A program made the translations under genes and the position numbers. A DNA stretch of 64,000 nucleotides from Lytechinus variegatus (lineage: Eukaryota > Echinodermata > Echinoidea > Temnopleuroida > Toxopneustidae). Shown here piece after piece: positions 1-11,089 of this stretch; position 1 is the first letter of the stretch; every line of letters starts with the position of its first letter. Location: assembly GCF_018143015.1 (NCBI RefSeq), contig NC_054746.1, positions 26,781,205 through 26,845,204 of the forward strand, written 5' to 3'. The notes under the pieces are model-generated. The model had not been told where the DNA came from, ran no database searches, and was given only the letters and a program-made list of their open reading frames with translations.

Positions 1-1249
1 AAAGAAATACATAAGAAATTGCAAAAAACAATATAATACATAAGAAATTGATCTAATATCACAATTTTTCATGTACACTTGCTAAGAACATCACAAAGGG
101 TTTCTATGCCAAAAAATAGAACATTTGGACCTTTATTTATTGAGTTAGAGGAAAAAGTATGATTTCGCATACTAATTACGCATGAATTAGCATAATTACG
201 TAATAACGATTTGCATGATACATTACTATACAATTTTGTAGATTATATCACAGACAACATGCGTGCCAATTTTCGGTGCGATCGCGCGGTCGACGGCTGA
301 GATCTCAAGGGCCATATGAACTCCAAAAATACCCCGGCCTAGATAGGGTTAAGTTGTCCCTTTTCAGAGTGAAATTCTTCTTCTGTAGTGTGTAAATTTT
401 CACCTTTGATCAAGTGCCCCATATGAATATTCCGATAAATGCCCCTTCTCTCTGGTTTGTTCAAATGTCCAATTTGCTAATATAAGGTATATGTATTTGC
501 AAGTAAAGTCCTTTCTTTTTTGCAGGGGCATCTGAGCCGAGGGAGGGCACTTGCCCCCTAAGAAATGGACCTCGTTCCATGGACCCCAAAAGTTTTCAAG
601 ACCAAGAAATAGAAAAGAAGAAAAGGAAAAGGAAAGAAAAAGTGGTGAAATATGATAGTGTTCTCTATGTCAAAATCTATCACAAATGCTATTATTTTCA
701 TTAAAAGTTTCAAAATTTTGCTTGCTCGCTCGCAGCTTTAAAGAAATTTTGCCCTATACGCCATGTTTGCCCCCCTCAATCATTTTGCTCATTAACCTAC
801 TAGTACTAGGGTATATATGCTATTTTGTTTTTTGAAAAAAGTTTTTTGTTTCAAGTGCCCTTTTCAAAAGAGGAAGTGTCCTTTTTCGCTGTGCCCTCCC
901 CTCCCCCTATCAATTTTGCTCTGCCGACCCATGCTGGTAGTCTCCTTTTCCAGACCCAATGCGACCTTACCCTACAAGATGAAGGTTATTAGTCTACTTT
1001 TTGATACTCAGTCTTGGCCATATATTCTTCCAAACAACAGGATCAATGCTATACCTGGACTAGCTAAGCGTAGTCTCTACTCAAAACCCGGTGGTTAAAA
1101 AGAGAAATAAACTTTAAAACTTAGACCTCACCATCTTCTAAACCATTGCCATGTAGAGTTATTATTCTCTACAGACCCAGTCATTTGAAAAAAAAAAAAT
1201 TCAAGAATCTTCGATACTTCAATCCCGTCATCTTCAATACTAAGTCCCT
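1..1249. other. No gene recognised
   Basis: AT-rich sequence without a convincing coding region. It contains G/C-run phrases (around 520-560 and 760-780) of the kind found at the ends of dispersed repeats elsewhere in the window. The 93-codon open frame at 817-1098 has low-complexity, Cys/Pro/Phe-rich content and no family signature, so I do not call it a gene. Confidence 0.5.
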
Positions 1250-1685
1250 GTAATGTAGCACATGGGTCTACAGCGTAATTATACAGTGTGTGTACAGTGT
1301 AGTTTTTTAAATAAATGGGTATGGAGTAAAGGCTATGCTATAGGTACCCCGTGCTTTGTTATATACTATTAGTTTGGAAGATGATGGGGTATTAGTATTT
1401 AATTTTTTTTTAATCACCAGGTTTGGAGTAAAGGCTACACTCAATATCCATTTTTTCCCCCACAGAGTTGAGACGGTGGGGTCGTCAAATTGAAGATCTC
1501 CTATTTTTTTTATCAATAACAGCGTCTGGGGTAAAGACTGTGCTCTTATATCCATGCTTTCTTACAGGTTCTTATTTTCGAAGATTATAACATAATTTTT
1601 TAAAACGGGTCTGGAGTAAAGACTGCGATATGTACCCTTGCTTTATGACGGAGTCTTAGTCTTGGATCTTAATTCTGAAGGTTTT

Positions 1686-2286
1686 TTAAAGGACAAGTCC
1701 ACCCCAACAAAAAATTGATTTGAATAAAAAGAGAAAAATTCAACAAAATTTCATCAAAATCTGATGTAAAATAAGAAAGATATGGCATTTAAAGTTTCGC
1801 TTATTTTCAACAAAATAGTTATATGAACGAGCCAGTTACATCCAAATGAGTGAGTTGATGACATCACTCACTCACTATTTCTTTTGTATTTTATTATATG
1901 AAATATGAAATATTTTGATTTTCTCATCATTGTCATGTAAAATGAAGCTTCATTCCTCCCTAAACACGTGGAATTCCATTATTTTAACATTTTGTGCTTC
2001 AGGCAAGGAGGTCCTAATTGTCAAATTCTTAAAAATTGAAATATTGTATAATTCAAACAATAAAAAACAAAAGAAATAGTGAGTGAGTGAGTGACATCAT
2101 CGACTCTCTCATTTGGATGTAACTGGCTCGTTCATATAACTATTTTGTTGAAAATAAGCGAAACTTTGAAATGTCATAACTTTCTTATTTTACATCCGAT
2201 TTTGATGAAATTTTCAGCATTGCGCTTGTCTGATTTTTCTCTATTGATTCAAATCAGCATTTTTCTGAGGTGGACTTGACCTTTAA
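1686..2286. mobile_element. Long-TIR MITE, TTAA flanks, copy 1
   Basis: A non-autonomous DNA element with inverted arms of about 200 bp or more. The left end reads AGGACAAGTCCACC and the right end, reverse-complemented, AGGTCAAGTCCACC. TTAA is present on both sides (1686-1689, 2283-2286). The inner arms share a 'cattcatttggatgtaac' block and the GTGAGTGAGTGACATCA phrase. There is no coding capacity. A TTAA target duplication fits piggyBac- or Kolobok-mobilised MITEs; which transposase is unknown. Other copies are at 11090, 57260 and 59311. Confidence 0.85.
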
Positions 2287-2515
2287 TCAAAGGTTTGGAG
2301 AAAAGACAACGCTTTATATCCATTCTTTTTTCACAGGAATGAGACTGTGGGGTCTTGAAAATTTGTTTGAATAAACGGGTCTGGAGAATTGAGAATACGT
2401 TATATACACGTTCTTTATAACAGAGTCTTAGTAGTGCAAGATGGCGGGGCTTAAATAATTTTGAATTTGTTTAATCACCCGGTCTGGAGTAAAGACTACA
2501 CCTTAAACCCAGTAA

Positions 2516-2604
2516 CCACCGATAGCTCAGTTGGTAGAGCGGAGGACTGTAGATGATTGACAACTGTTAACCTTATGTCGCTGGTTCGAATCCGGCTCGG
2601 TGGA
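2516..2604 (+). tRNA. tRNA-Tyr(GTA) with 16-nt intron (gene or young pseudogene)
   Basis: The sequence folds as a cloverleaf: acceptor CCACCGA (2516-2522) pairs perfectly with TCGGTGG (2597-2603), discriminator A at 2604. The A box TAGCTCAGTTGGT and B box GGTTCGAATCC are intact. Anticodon GTA is at 2549-2551. An intron at 2553-2568 sits at the canonical place one base 3' of the anticodon, as in animal tRNA-Tyr genes; removing it leaves 73 nt. A T-run at about 2613-2618 can end Pol III transcription. Oddities: an A-A mismatch (positions 31-39) at the base of the anticodon loop, and a location inside a degenerate tandem array. It could be a functional gene or a recently retired copy. Confidence 0.85.
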
Positions 2605-3120
2605 TGTGGGGTGTTTTTTCGGCGCAAATATTCACTACTGAATGACACGCGTCGTATAAGCTAAAACAACAACAACTTATTCCATAAAAAATAGACGGTG
2701 AGGTATTAAATTTGATTCTTTTTTTTGATAGAACAAGGTTTAGGGTAAAGACTACATTAGACTTACATTCTATATTCATTTCTACAAGGTCTTAATTTGG
2801 TAGACGGTGAGGTGTTGCAGTTTTTTTTAATTATTTTTGAATGGCTATGCTCCTTATGTATGTTTTAGTACAGGGTCTAATTAGTTCAGAAGGATCTTCA
2901 AATTATTAAATGACCGGGTCTGGAGCATTAAAGACTACACTCTACATCCATGTTATTCCAAACGCTAGTGGGTCTTCCATTTAAGGGTGGTGCCCCCCCC
3001 CCCCCCGGCCTCTCTGAAAAGCGTATCATTGCCGATATCACTGTAGCTTTTCCCTTATGCAGGCATGTTTCTCATTTTTAACAGTAATTTTATGAAACAT
3101 TTCATGAGAAATAGCCTTTT

Positions 3121-3440
3121 TATGGATAAATGCAGTGATTTGCACATATCCCGGAGGTTTGTACTTTTCCCGTGAAAATTGTTCATTTGCACATATCCCG
3201 TCGTCACGTTTGCACAGATGCCGTTGATAAATTTTGACAGATTGGCACATTTCCCGGCGTGGCGTTCGCACAAGTTCCGTTGTTTGCACAAATCCCGGCG
3301 AAATTTTGGGTGACAGCGCGCTAGACCGAGGGTCCGCTAGACCGAGGGTCCGCGAGACCGAGGGTCCGCGAGACCGAGGGTCCGAGAGACCGAAGGCCCG
3401 CGAGGCCGAAGGTCCGCGAGACCGACTTTTTTTCCCTTCA
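3121..3440. repeat. Compound minisatellite (12-bp and 16-bp units), left copy
   Basis: Positions 3121-3300 hold several degenerate copies of a GCACATATCCCG-like 12-mer. Positions 3321-3425 hold about six copies of a 16-bp unit close to GAGACCGAGGGTCCGC, each containing the interrupted palindrome GACC-GAG-GGTC. The same two arrays recur inverted at 5285-5455. Open frames here are by-products of the repeat. Confidence 0.85.
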
Positions 3441-3489
3441 TCGGTTGCCGGTTGAAAGCTTGATATTCCAAGCATTTTGGTAACAATGA

Positions 3490-4980
3490 TTAAGATGGGT
3501 AACTAAAAGAACAATTGACGCAAGCGCGCGAGCTGAAAATTTTGATTTTTAGATCTGAAAAAATTGACAGTTTAATGGACTTTTTGATAAAGAACAAGAT
3601 GTATATCCAACCAAATATTATTGCAAATCGAAGGGGGCGTTTTTTTTAGGCTTACCTGAAAATGGGACATTCTATTCACCTATTTTATCAGAGAGTCAAA
3701 AGGGGCCTAAGCTTTCGATCCTAGCAGAATCTTCTTCGGAGGCAAAATGACAAACATATAAGGTGGAACAACCATAATAGCTCAGCTCCTATTTTTCCTC
3801 CCTTATTCAGGCGATATAACATTCATTATAATATATATATATTTTCTCTCCCTTCACCTCTTAGATTTACCACTTATTTATTTTGCTTTTTTTCATGGAT
3901 ACTATGTTTAGTTGTTTTTTCTTCTTCTTCTCAATACGCCCCCTCTCTCATATAGCATCAGTTTCTTTATTTGCTTTTACCCTTTTAGGCAATTTGCTTC
4001 CCTTCCATATATACAGGGGTTTTTTTTCCTACTATATTATAGTCTTCTGCTTTTCCCCTCACACCTAGCGGATTACAATATCAGTTACGTTGTATTTATA
4101 TTATTTTTTCATTTTTAATATATTTATATACTTTTATACTTTTACAGATTTATTTTATCATTTACTTTCTTCTCTAAGTTAGTTTCATGCTCTATCATAC
4201 ATTCTTGTGTCTTTTGCACATTATCAGTTGTTCCCTTCTCTTTCCCTTTTTTCCCCACTCTTATGCACAAGCTTATTATGCCTTTCTTTGTTACCTGTTT
4301 GACCCACCTCTCACTAATTCTCTTGTTTTTCATATCTTCCTCATACCCTCTATCACTGTTTTGTTCCAGATCCTGTTTGATGTTGCCTGCCTCATTATCT
4401 TAATCCCTCTTGGCTTGAGGTCTTTCTTTGGCCTTACTCCACTAACTTCCCTTTGTGTCTGCCTACTCCTTTTCTTTCATCCCCTTCATTAACCTGATTG
4501 GTCATCTCTTCTCACTAATGCCCCTTTTGTCTCCTTGTTCCAGTGTTGCTGTTGTATGTCCGTGGTCTATATTATGGTTGTTCCACCTTATATGTTTGTT
4601 ATTTTGCCTCCGAAGAAGATTCTGCTAGGATCGAAAGCTTAGGCCCCTTTTGACTCTCTTATTTACTCCATTGGCTCTTCTTTTTTTTTAGATAAGCAGT
4701 TTACAGCAGCTTCTTTTTGCCACCTATTTAATCATGAAAAGTATGGGTTTATTGCTAAAGAAGTGATGCGAGCGCGAAACGCGAGCTGAAATTTTTTATA
4801 TTCCACTGTGAAAAATGGATATTTTGAGCACGATTTTGAATAAAGAACGAGTTGTGCATCTCAATTTCGCTTGCCGATTTCTGTCTAACATTACAATCTT
4901 ATTTTATTTTTACACATCCGGAATTATTGGGGGGGTAAAACGATATGTTTGCCCCCCCTATCCCCCAGGATCGACGCCTC
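3490..4980. repeat. GCGC-core dispersed repeat (split by an insertion)
   Basis: Contains GCGCGCGAGCTGAAAA (near 3520) and GCGAGCGCGAAACGCGAGC (near 4770), the signature core of a large dispersed family, and ends with a CCCAGGATCGACGCC terminus near 4965-4980. The reverse complement of 17540-17800 aligns with both sides of the block, showing that 3686-4720 is a later insertion. Confidence 0.7.
3686..4720. mobile_element. 1-kb element with ~88-bp inverted arms and 9-bp TSD
   Basis: The insertion is flanked by a perfect 9-bp repeat CACCTATTT (3677-3685, 4721-4729), and the related GCGC repeat at 17.6 kb shows the uninterrupted site. Inverted arms lie at about 3691-3778 and 4571-4663, and both carry CGAAGAAGATTCTGCTAGG. 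The right side has about 55 bp beyond its arm, so the element is asymmetric. The interior (3780-4570) is pyrimidine-rich with no recognisable protein. The asymmetric tail resembles Penelope-like elements, but no reverse transcriptase or GIY-YIG domain is visible, so the class is open. Confidence 0.65.
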
Positions 4981-5239
4981 TGATCGTAAGTTTATACTGT
5001 AAGTAGCAGAACCCCCCCCCCTGCACCACATCCCCCTACAGAGACGTTTCGTGCGCGCAGTACGTGTTTCGCACCACCGCTAGGCGGTGGTGAGCAGGCG
5101 CGTGCTCGCATTATAATTTGTTGGTGAGATATGTGTCTCTTTCTCATGAGTCATGAAATCCTAGCAACGCCACTGATTCTATATAGTTACCGGGAATTAT
5201 TTGGCACCCCCCCCCCCCCGTTAACAGGCACCTGTTACG

Positions 5240-5455
5240 CCACTGCAACGAGGCGTCTTAAACCACTCGACCGCAGCAACCGATGAAGGGAAAAAAAGTC
5301 GGTCTCGCGGGCCTTCGGTCTCGCGGACCCTCGGTCTTGCGGTCCCTCGGTCTCGCGGACCCTCGGCCTCGCGGACCTTCGTTCAAGTGGTCGGACCCCA
5401 AATTTTGCACATATACCATTGTTTGCACATATCCCGGCGTTTGCACATATCACGG
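5240..5455 (-). repeat. Compound minisatellite, inverted right copy, with tRNA-like head
   Basis: Reverse complement of the 3121-3440 arrays: about five 16-bp units at 5300-5385, then two or three GCACATATCCCG-like units to 5455. On the minus strand the end at 5280-5240 reads GCGGTCGAGTGGTTTAAG, similar to the A-box half of a Leu/Ser tRNA. This suggests a tRNA-derived head, but no B box was found. Confidence 0.6.
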
Positions 5456-5494
5456 CTCCACAGGGTTACTTATTTTTAAACATAGCATCCATAT

Positions 5495-6032
5495 ATGCTT
5501 TTCACACTGTACTTTTTGTCCTAAATTGGTGGGGATTAGGGGGGGGGGGTCTTAGCCCCACCAATTTCCCGGGGTTAAGCTTAGCCCACTTCGTTTTCAC
5601 AATACGTTTTAGCAAAGTGGGCTAGCACGGTAAATAGTACGGTACTATCTGGCCCTGCAAAAAATGCAGGGTTAGCCGGCTTATTGTGGTGCTAGCACCA
5701 CAATTGCGGTGTTAAGAGATGCAGTGTGAAAACGAAACAGGGCTAAGGAAAGTGGGGCTAAGCATTAACCAATCACAGAAGTCGAATTGCGCGTTAATCA
5801 CGCTCTGTATGGTAAAATCATCAGTATTCATGAGCTGAGGGATAGTCCGGGGTTAAGGCATTAATCACGGTTGAGCAGATAGTATGGGGTTAAGAAAGAC
5901 AGTGCGAATCGAAAAAAAGATAGTATGGGGTTAAGAAAGACAGTGTGAATCGAAAAAAAAGATAGTATGGGGTTAAGGATAGTCCGGGGTTAAGAATAGT
6001 ATGGGGTTAAGGAAATGCAATCTGAAAAGCAT
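5495..6032. mobile_element. MITE rich in GGGGTTAAG motifs
   Basis: Interrupts the segmental-duplication copy between CATAGCATCC and ATAATGTACGCATG, which are adjacent in copy B near 9000. Its ends are inverted (TGCTTTTCACACTGT on the left, TGCTTTTCAGATTGC reverse-complemented on the right). Near the left end AGCTTAGCCCACTT, and near 5755 AGTGGGGCTAAGC, form a second inverted pair. There is no coding capacity. The target duplication is unclear. Confidence 0.7.
5877..6012 (+). repeat. ~43-bp tandem repeat inside the MITE
   Basis: Units contain GATAGTATGGGGTTAAG, then AAAGACAGTG and GAATCGAAAAAAA; about three clear copies plus partial ones. The G4TTAAG motif superficially resembles telomeric repeat but is only the element's own internal repeat. 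Confidence 0.75.
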
Positions 6033-6406
6033 TATAATGTACGCATGTCTATGAGGGAGGAAGTCAAAATTTTAACAAATATGAAATGGGGGTTTGTTTC
6101 ATGGACGGTTTTTGTTACTTCTGCCGACAGTTATTTCATGAAACTTCGCACATGGCTTCAGAGTAACACTATCCAAAAGGCGCGCACACCAAAATAACCA
6201 ATCGATACGGCACAGAGTGGGGCCAAGGCCTTGAACTTTCTTCTCATTTGCATAATTTTCGTATATTGTGTGCTCACTAATGCATTAAACATCGGGATTT
6301 TCATAAAAATCAAATGATTTATGCAAGGAGGTTTGTGACAGGTATACATAGTTACAAACTGCATTTAGGGTAAAGAAGAAGAAGAAAAACAAGAAAAAAA
6401 GGAGAA

Positions 6407-6660
<254 letters not shown>

Positions 6661-6830
6661 AGATTTAGAACAGTTAGAAGGCGAAGAAGATGAATAAGTA
6701 AAAACTATGAAAGAAAGACTTAAGTAAAAAAAATCTCTTTTTAGCCCTTCATTCATATTGACTTTTCTAAGTAATAAATGTCATCTGCTATAATATGCAT
6801 TCATATATTTTATAAACCATGAAAGAGGGA

Positions 6831-6865
<35 letters not shown>

Positions 6866-7874
6866 GAATGAAGAATAAAGAAATTGATTTTTATTCTATT
6901 TAATTGACGAAATATCCGAAATAATAAGTTTTCTTTGATTAAATGGTAATTTCTAGAAACTACAATATTAATGATAAGTGTCTCAGGTGATGGTGTGCAA
7001 TTTACTCATTCATATTATCATATCCCGAAGTAATAAAGGAAGCCTTTTTTGTGTCAATAATTATTGATAGATTAGGTGCATGTGATATGCTTATCCTTGA
7101 AATAATCTGCGATTAGTTGGTTATTCTACTAAAGGAATATTAAGTACAGGGCGTCAAATTATTTTTTCTTCCTCAGGAGCAAGTTTTGAAGCTCAAAGTT
7201 TCCTCAATCAGCTGGTAAAAAAAAACACTTGTGGTTGATTTTTCATAATCAACATTATTCTGAAATGTCTACATTTTTGCGCATTGTGGAGAAAGATACA
7301 ACATGAGTTACATATTCACATGGTTGTACTGTTACAAAGTCACCCCAATAATACTTGATAACTTATGTATAGACTTTCAGTACTCACTTTGGCTTTGTAC
7401 TGTTACAGGTAGTGCATATAATTGAGCATCTAAATGGATGAAAGATCCATTCCCAATCAGAAACTATAAGTTTAATGATGGAGTTGGGTCGTTTAGACCT
7501 AGAGGTACAATACACATTTCCAGCCTGGACGTTAGGACTTCTTACTGATACAAACTTACAGTATTTATTCTGTACTGCTTTATGCTTAAATAGACCTTGC
7601 AATTTTGTACAGTTGTAATCGTATGTATTGTGTACTGCTTTTTTTCAAAATATGAAAAATGAAATTCATGATGATACATGTAATAAATCTCAGCTTTTCA
7701 AACACAAATTAGCTTACATGATACATTTGTACATGTCATATAAACTAGCTTATGCTTATTATTACATGATACATAATATCGGATATATATATCAGAATCT
7801 CAAGTATCAATTGATAGATAAATAACATTGTTTTGCGCCTATACTCAATTTCCTCACTCAGACCTGTCCTCACC

Positions 7875-8166
7875 TCACTGGCACTGTGCAAGTGCAAGGT
7901 AAAATATGTATAAAAAATCCAGAATAAGTGTGCTCAGTATTACTGAATTACTCTGCTACGTTTTGCAAGCTAGTCTAGACGTAACTAAATGAATGAAAAT
8001 ATGGCACTTTTTTCTAAGTCTCACTGGCACTGTGCAAGTGCAAGGTAAAATATGTATAAAAAAATCCAGATTAAGTGTGCTCAGTATTACTGAATTACTC
8101 TGCTACGTTTTGCAAGCTAGTCTAGATGTAACTAAATGAATGAAAATATGGCACTTTTTTCTAAGT
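7875..8166 (+). repeat. 146-bp tandem duplication
   Basis: Two nearly identical units, 7875-8020 and 8021-8166, each starting TCACTGGCACTGTGCAAG and ending ATGGCACTTTTTTCTAAG. They differ by a handful of bases, so the duplication is recent. It lies inside the hAT-like element. Confidence 0.9.
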
Positions 8167-8286
8167 TTTCTCTTTTCTTCTTTTTTCCTCCTCCTCCTCT
8201 TCCCCTTTCTTGCCTTCCTCTTTTCTTTCTTTTCCTCTTCCTCTCCTTCCTCTTCCTCTTCTTTTTTTCTTCTCCTTTTTCCCATT
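8155..8286 (+). repeat. Long polypyrimidine tract
   Basis: About 130 bases almost entirely C and T, directly after the 146-bp duplication and within the hAT-like element. Mirror-like CT runs of this length can form intramolecular triplex DNA. The Lys/Glu/Arg open frame on the minus strand is a by-product. Confidence 0.85.
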
Positions 8287-8756
8287 TTTATTTTTTCTCA
8301 TGAAGGCACAATTTCCTCAATTTCTTCTGTTGCTTCCTGGGAGCGGTGCTCCCCGCTCCCGCACAATTTGACATCCTGAATTAAGTAACACGAATAATGC
8401 CATGAACCTTTGCGATATTCAAGAACGGGAATGGCAGATAAAGGATTTATTTAATCTCTATTAGTCATTTAGGGTATACCAGTTCAGGACTTACAAGATT
8501 ACGAAGGAGAAAAAGGAATGTATCTTAATTAATTTTGTGATTACAGTGACGAACGAGTTTGCAGATGGGCCTATAATGGATTTACTTTGATTAAACTCAG
8601 GTGCAGATAATTAAAGATTAAAAATATAAACTTTGACAGGGACTGTCAAATTATAATCATTATAGTAAGATGACATTTAAAAAAGAAATGGCTGAATCTA
8701 ATATTATATCCACAACTCGCAAGCACGTGGATTAGGATTTAATCCAGCCACGCCAC

Positions 8757-8967
8757 TGCTTGGATTCACTTTATTCACTTTATTACCCTTTAAAATGAGT
8801 CTGTGACATTGAAAATACTGTACCAATTTTCCCACTTTGATGCGTGCTCACTCATCCATAAATAAACAAATCGATTTCATTTTGCACAGAACTATGCCCG
8901 TTGGTTGATAAACATTACTGACAAATGACATTGCTAAAGACAGCCTTGAAAAAGTTTCACCATATTG
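8757..8967 (+). repeat. Dispersed repeat, left part
   Basis: The TTTAAAATGAGTCTGTGACA and TTTTCCCACTTTGATGCGTG blocks recur inverted at 29300-29515. The repeat continues into copy B of the segmental duplication. No coding potential is seen. Confidence 0.75.
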
Positions 8968-10183
8968 AATAAGGGGTTACTTATTCTTAAACATAATGCA
9001 TCCATAATGTACACATGTCTATGAGAGAGGAAGTCAAAATTTTAACAAATATGAAATGAGGGTTTGTTTCATGGACGGTGTTTGTTACTTCTGCCAACAG
9101 TTATTTCATGAAACTTCGCACATGGCTTCACTATCCAAAAGGCGCGCACACCAAATTAACCATTCGATACGGCAAAGAGTGGGGCCAAGGCCTTGAACTT
9201 TCTTCTCATTTGCATAATTTTCGAATATTGTGTGCTCACTAATGCATTAAACATCGGGATTTTCATAAAAATCAAATCAAATGATTTATGCAAGGAGGTT
9301 TGTGACAGATATCCATAGTTACAACTGCATTTAGGGTAAAGGAGAAGAAGAACAAAAAAGAAGGAGAAGTAGTAGTAGTAGGAGTAGTATTGGTAGTAAA
9401 AAAAGAAGAAAGAAAGAAAGAAAGAAAGTAAGCCGGAAAGAAAGAAAGAATGAAGGAAAGAAAGAAAGAAAGAAAAAGCAAAGAAAGAAAGAACGAAGAA
9501 AGGAGATAAAAGAGATTTGGAAAAGTTAGAAGGCGAAGAAGATAAAGTAAAAGTATGAAAGAAAGACTTAAGTAAAAAAAAATATCTTTTTAGCCCTTCA
9601 TTCATATTGACTTTTCTAAGTAATAAATGTCATCTGCTATATACACTCATATATATATACATTTCATAAACCATGAAAGAGGGAAAGAAAGAAATAAAGA
9701 AAGCCTTTGTTGTGTCAATAATTATTGATAGATTAGGTGCATGTGATATGCTTATCCTTGAAATAATCTGCGATTAGTTGGTTATTCTACTAAAGGAATA
9801 TTAAGTAACACGAATAATGCATTAACCTTTGCGATATTCAAGAACGGGAATGGCAGATAAAGGATTTATTTAATCTCTATTCATTTAGGGTATACCAGTT
9901 CAGGACTTACAAGATTACCATGGAGAAAAAGTAATCTATCTTAATTAATTTTGTGATGACAGTGACGAACGCGTTTGCAGATGGGCCTACAATGGATTTA
10001 CTTTGATCAAAATCAGGTGCAGATAATTAAAGATTAAAAATATAAACTTTGACAGGAACTGTCAAAATATAATCATTATAGTAAGATAACATTTAAAAAA
10101 TAAATGGCTGAATTTAATATTATATCCACAACTCGCACGCACGTGGATTAGGATCTTAATCCAGCCACGCCACTGCTTGGATT
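8968..10183 (+). repeat. Segmental duplication, copy B
   Basis: Second copy of the 5460-8756 segment without the MITE and hAT-like insertions, with a shorter AGT tract and a ~170-bp deletion, so it shows the pre-insertion order. It ends at the same GCCACGCCACTGCTTGGATT point as copy A, giving a head-to-tail arrangement. Confidence 0.85.
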
Positions 10184-10449
10184 TGTCCCATTATTTCTCT
10201 TTATTCAACTTGATTCCAGTTTCTTTCCGAAGTGGAAGCTTGAGGTTTTTCATATTTGCCATGTGTTTTTAAAACAGATTTTGACGATGAAAGGGAATTT
10301 AAACCTTAGTTGTTATTTCTTTAATGGAGGCCAAAATCTCTCGATTCTGCCATTTTACCAGACTCTAAAATTTGTGAACTTCAAAGATCCATGGAAAATA
10401 ATACGCACATGACCATAATTTGTGTAAAGTCACACTGAGCAAAAATTAC
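10184..10449. other. No gene recognised
   Basis: Unique-looking AT-rich sequence between the segmental duplication and a 143-bp tandem repeat. I see no coding or RNA signature. Confidence 0.4.
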
Positions 10450-10729
10450 ATAGGCCTACCAAAATCATCCTAATCCTCCATAGACGACGAAATGGTTTTG
10501 AAACCTTGCTAGAAAAAAAAAGCTTAAGCAGATGGCAATGTTTACGTGTAGTACCCGTTTTTTGAAAAAATTAGGGGCAGAATTCAAATTATATAGGCCT
10601 ACCAAAATCATCCTAATCCTCCATAGACGACGAAATGGTTTTGAAACCTTGCTAGAAAAAAAGCTTAAACAGATGGCAATATTTACGTGTAGTACCCGTT
10701 TATTGAAAAAATTAGGGGCAGAATTCAAA
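10450..10729 (+). repeat. 143-bp tandem duplication
   Basis: Units 10450-10592 and 10593-10729 both begin ATAGGCCTACCAAAATCATC and run through TTTACGTGTAGTACCCG to ATTAGGGGCAGAATTCAAA. They differ mainly in an A-run and a few bases, indicating a recent event. The open frame on the minus strand simply reads through both units. Confidence 0.9.
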
Positions 10730-11089
10730 GCCACCCCCATCTGCCCATGGACTTGGGAATAGGAGGTGCTGCGTATATCATTTACCATCGGTACCACCCC
10801 CTGGAAATCAGGTTGATAAGCAAAAAAACAAAGAAAACAGAGGAAGGAAGGAATCAAGGAATGGAGGAAGAAAGAAAGAAAGAAACTAAAAATAACGGAG
10901 ATTTGTGAACGTTACCTCTTTTTCTCTCTTTTTGCTTGTTATTTTTTCTCCTGCCAAACCCCCTAATTCTTCTTGCAGTGAAACTTTTCTTTTGTTTCTC
11001 ATTTCTGTCTCGCCTGCATAGTAGAGCGAGGTTATACAGGAGCCGCTTTTCTAACGACGGCGGCGTCCGCATTTAAATCTTAAAGGTCA
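10730..11089. other. No gene; start of a split DR1-type repeat
   Basis: A purine-rich stretch (10840-10885) is followed at about 11010-11075 by a GACGGCGGCGTC-containing fragment. This belongs to the same repeat as 11693-11831, 16777-16867, 17310-17349 and 18162-18960, now broken up by insertions. Confidence 0.5.

Larger units (their letters stand above)
1250..2970. repeat. Degenerate ~100-bp tandem array, interrupted
   Basis: A core resembling GGTCTGGAGTAAAGACTAC recurs near 1315, 1422, 1526, 1605, 2290, 2378, 2481, 2738 and 2917, usually followed by an 'atatccatgctttcttacagg'-like stretch. Spacing is about 80-110 bp once the two interruptions are removed: a long-TIR MITE at 1690-2282 and a tRNA-Tyr at 2516-2604. 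The copies are diverged, so the array is old. Confidence 0.75.
7147..8379. mobile_element. hAT-like non-autonomous transposon, 8-bp TSD
   Basis: The left end is CAGGGCGTCAAATT; the right end reverse-complements to CAGGATGTCAAATT (one extra base at the right boundary). An 8-bp duplication ATTAAGTA flanks it (7139-7146, 8380-8387). Copy B near 9800 carries one uninterrupted ATTAAGTA, which proves insertion after the segmental duplication. CAGGG-type termini with an 8-bp duplication are the hAT signature. No transposase is present. Confidence 0.85.

Noticed and set aside
3038-3475. 145-codon open frame with repeated RGPS/DPRS motifs
   Set aside because: Generated by the 16-bp minisatellite, whose three-frame translation always stays open.
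5877-6012. Telomere-like GGGGTTAAG repeat
   Set aside because: Unit is about 43 bp and confined to a MITE with inverted ends; the motif is not TTAGGG in tandem.
10465-10857. 130-codon open frame with an internal repeat
   Set aside because: The repeat in the protein is just the 143-bp DNA duplication.
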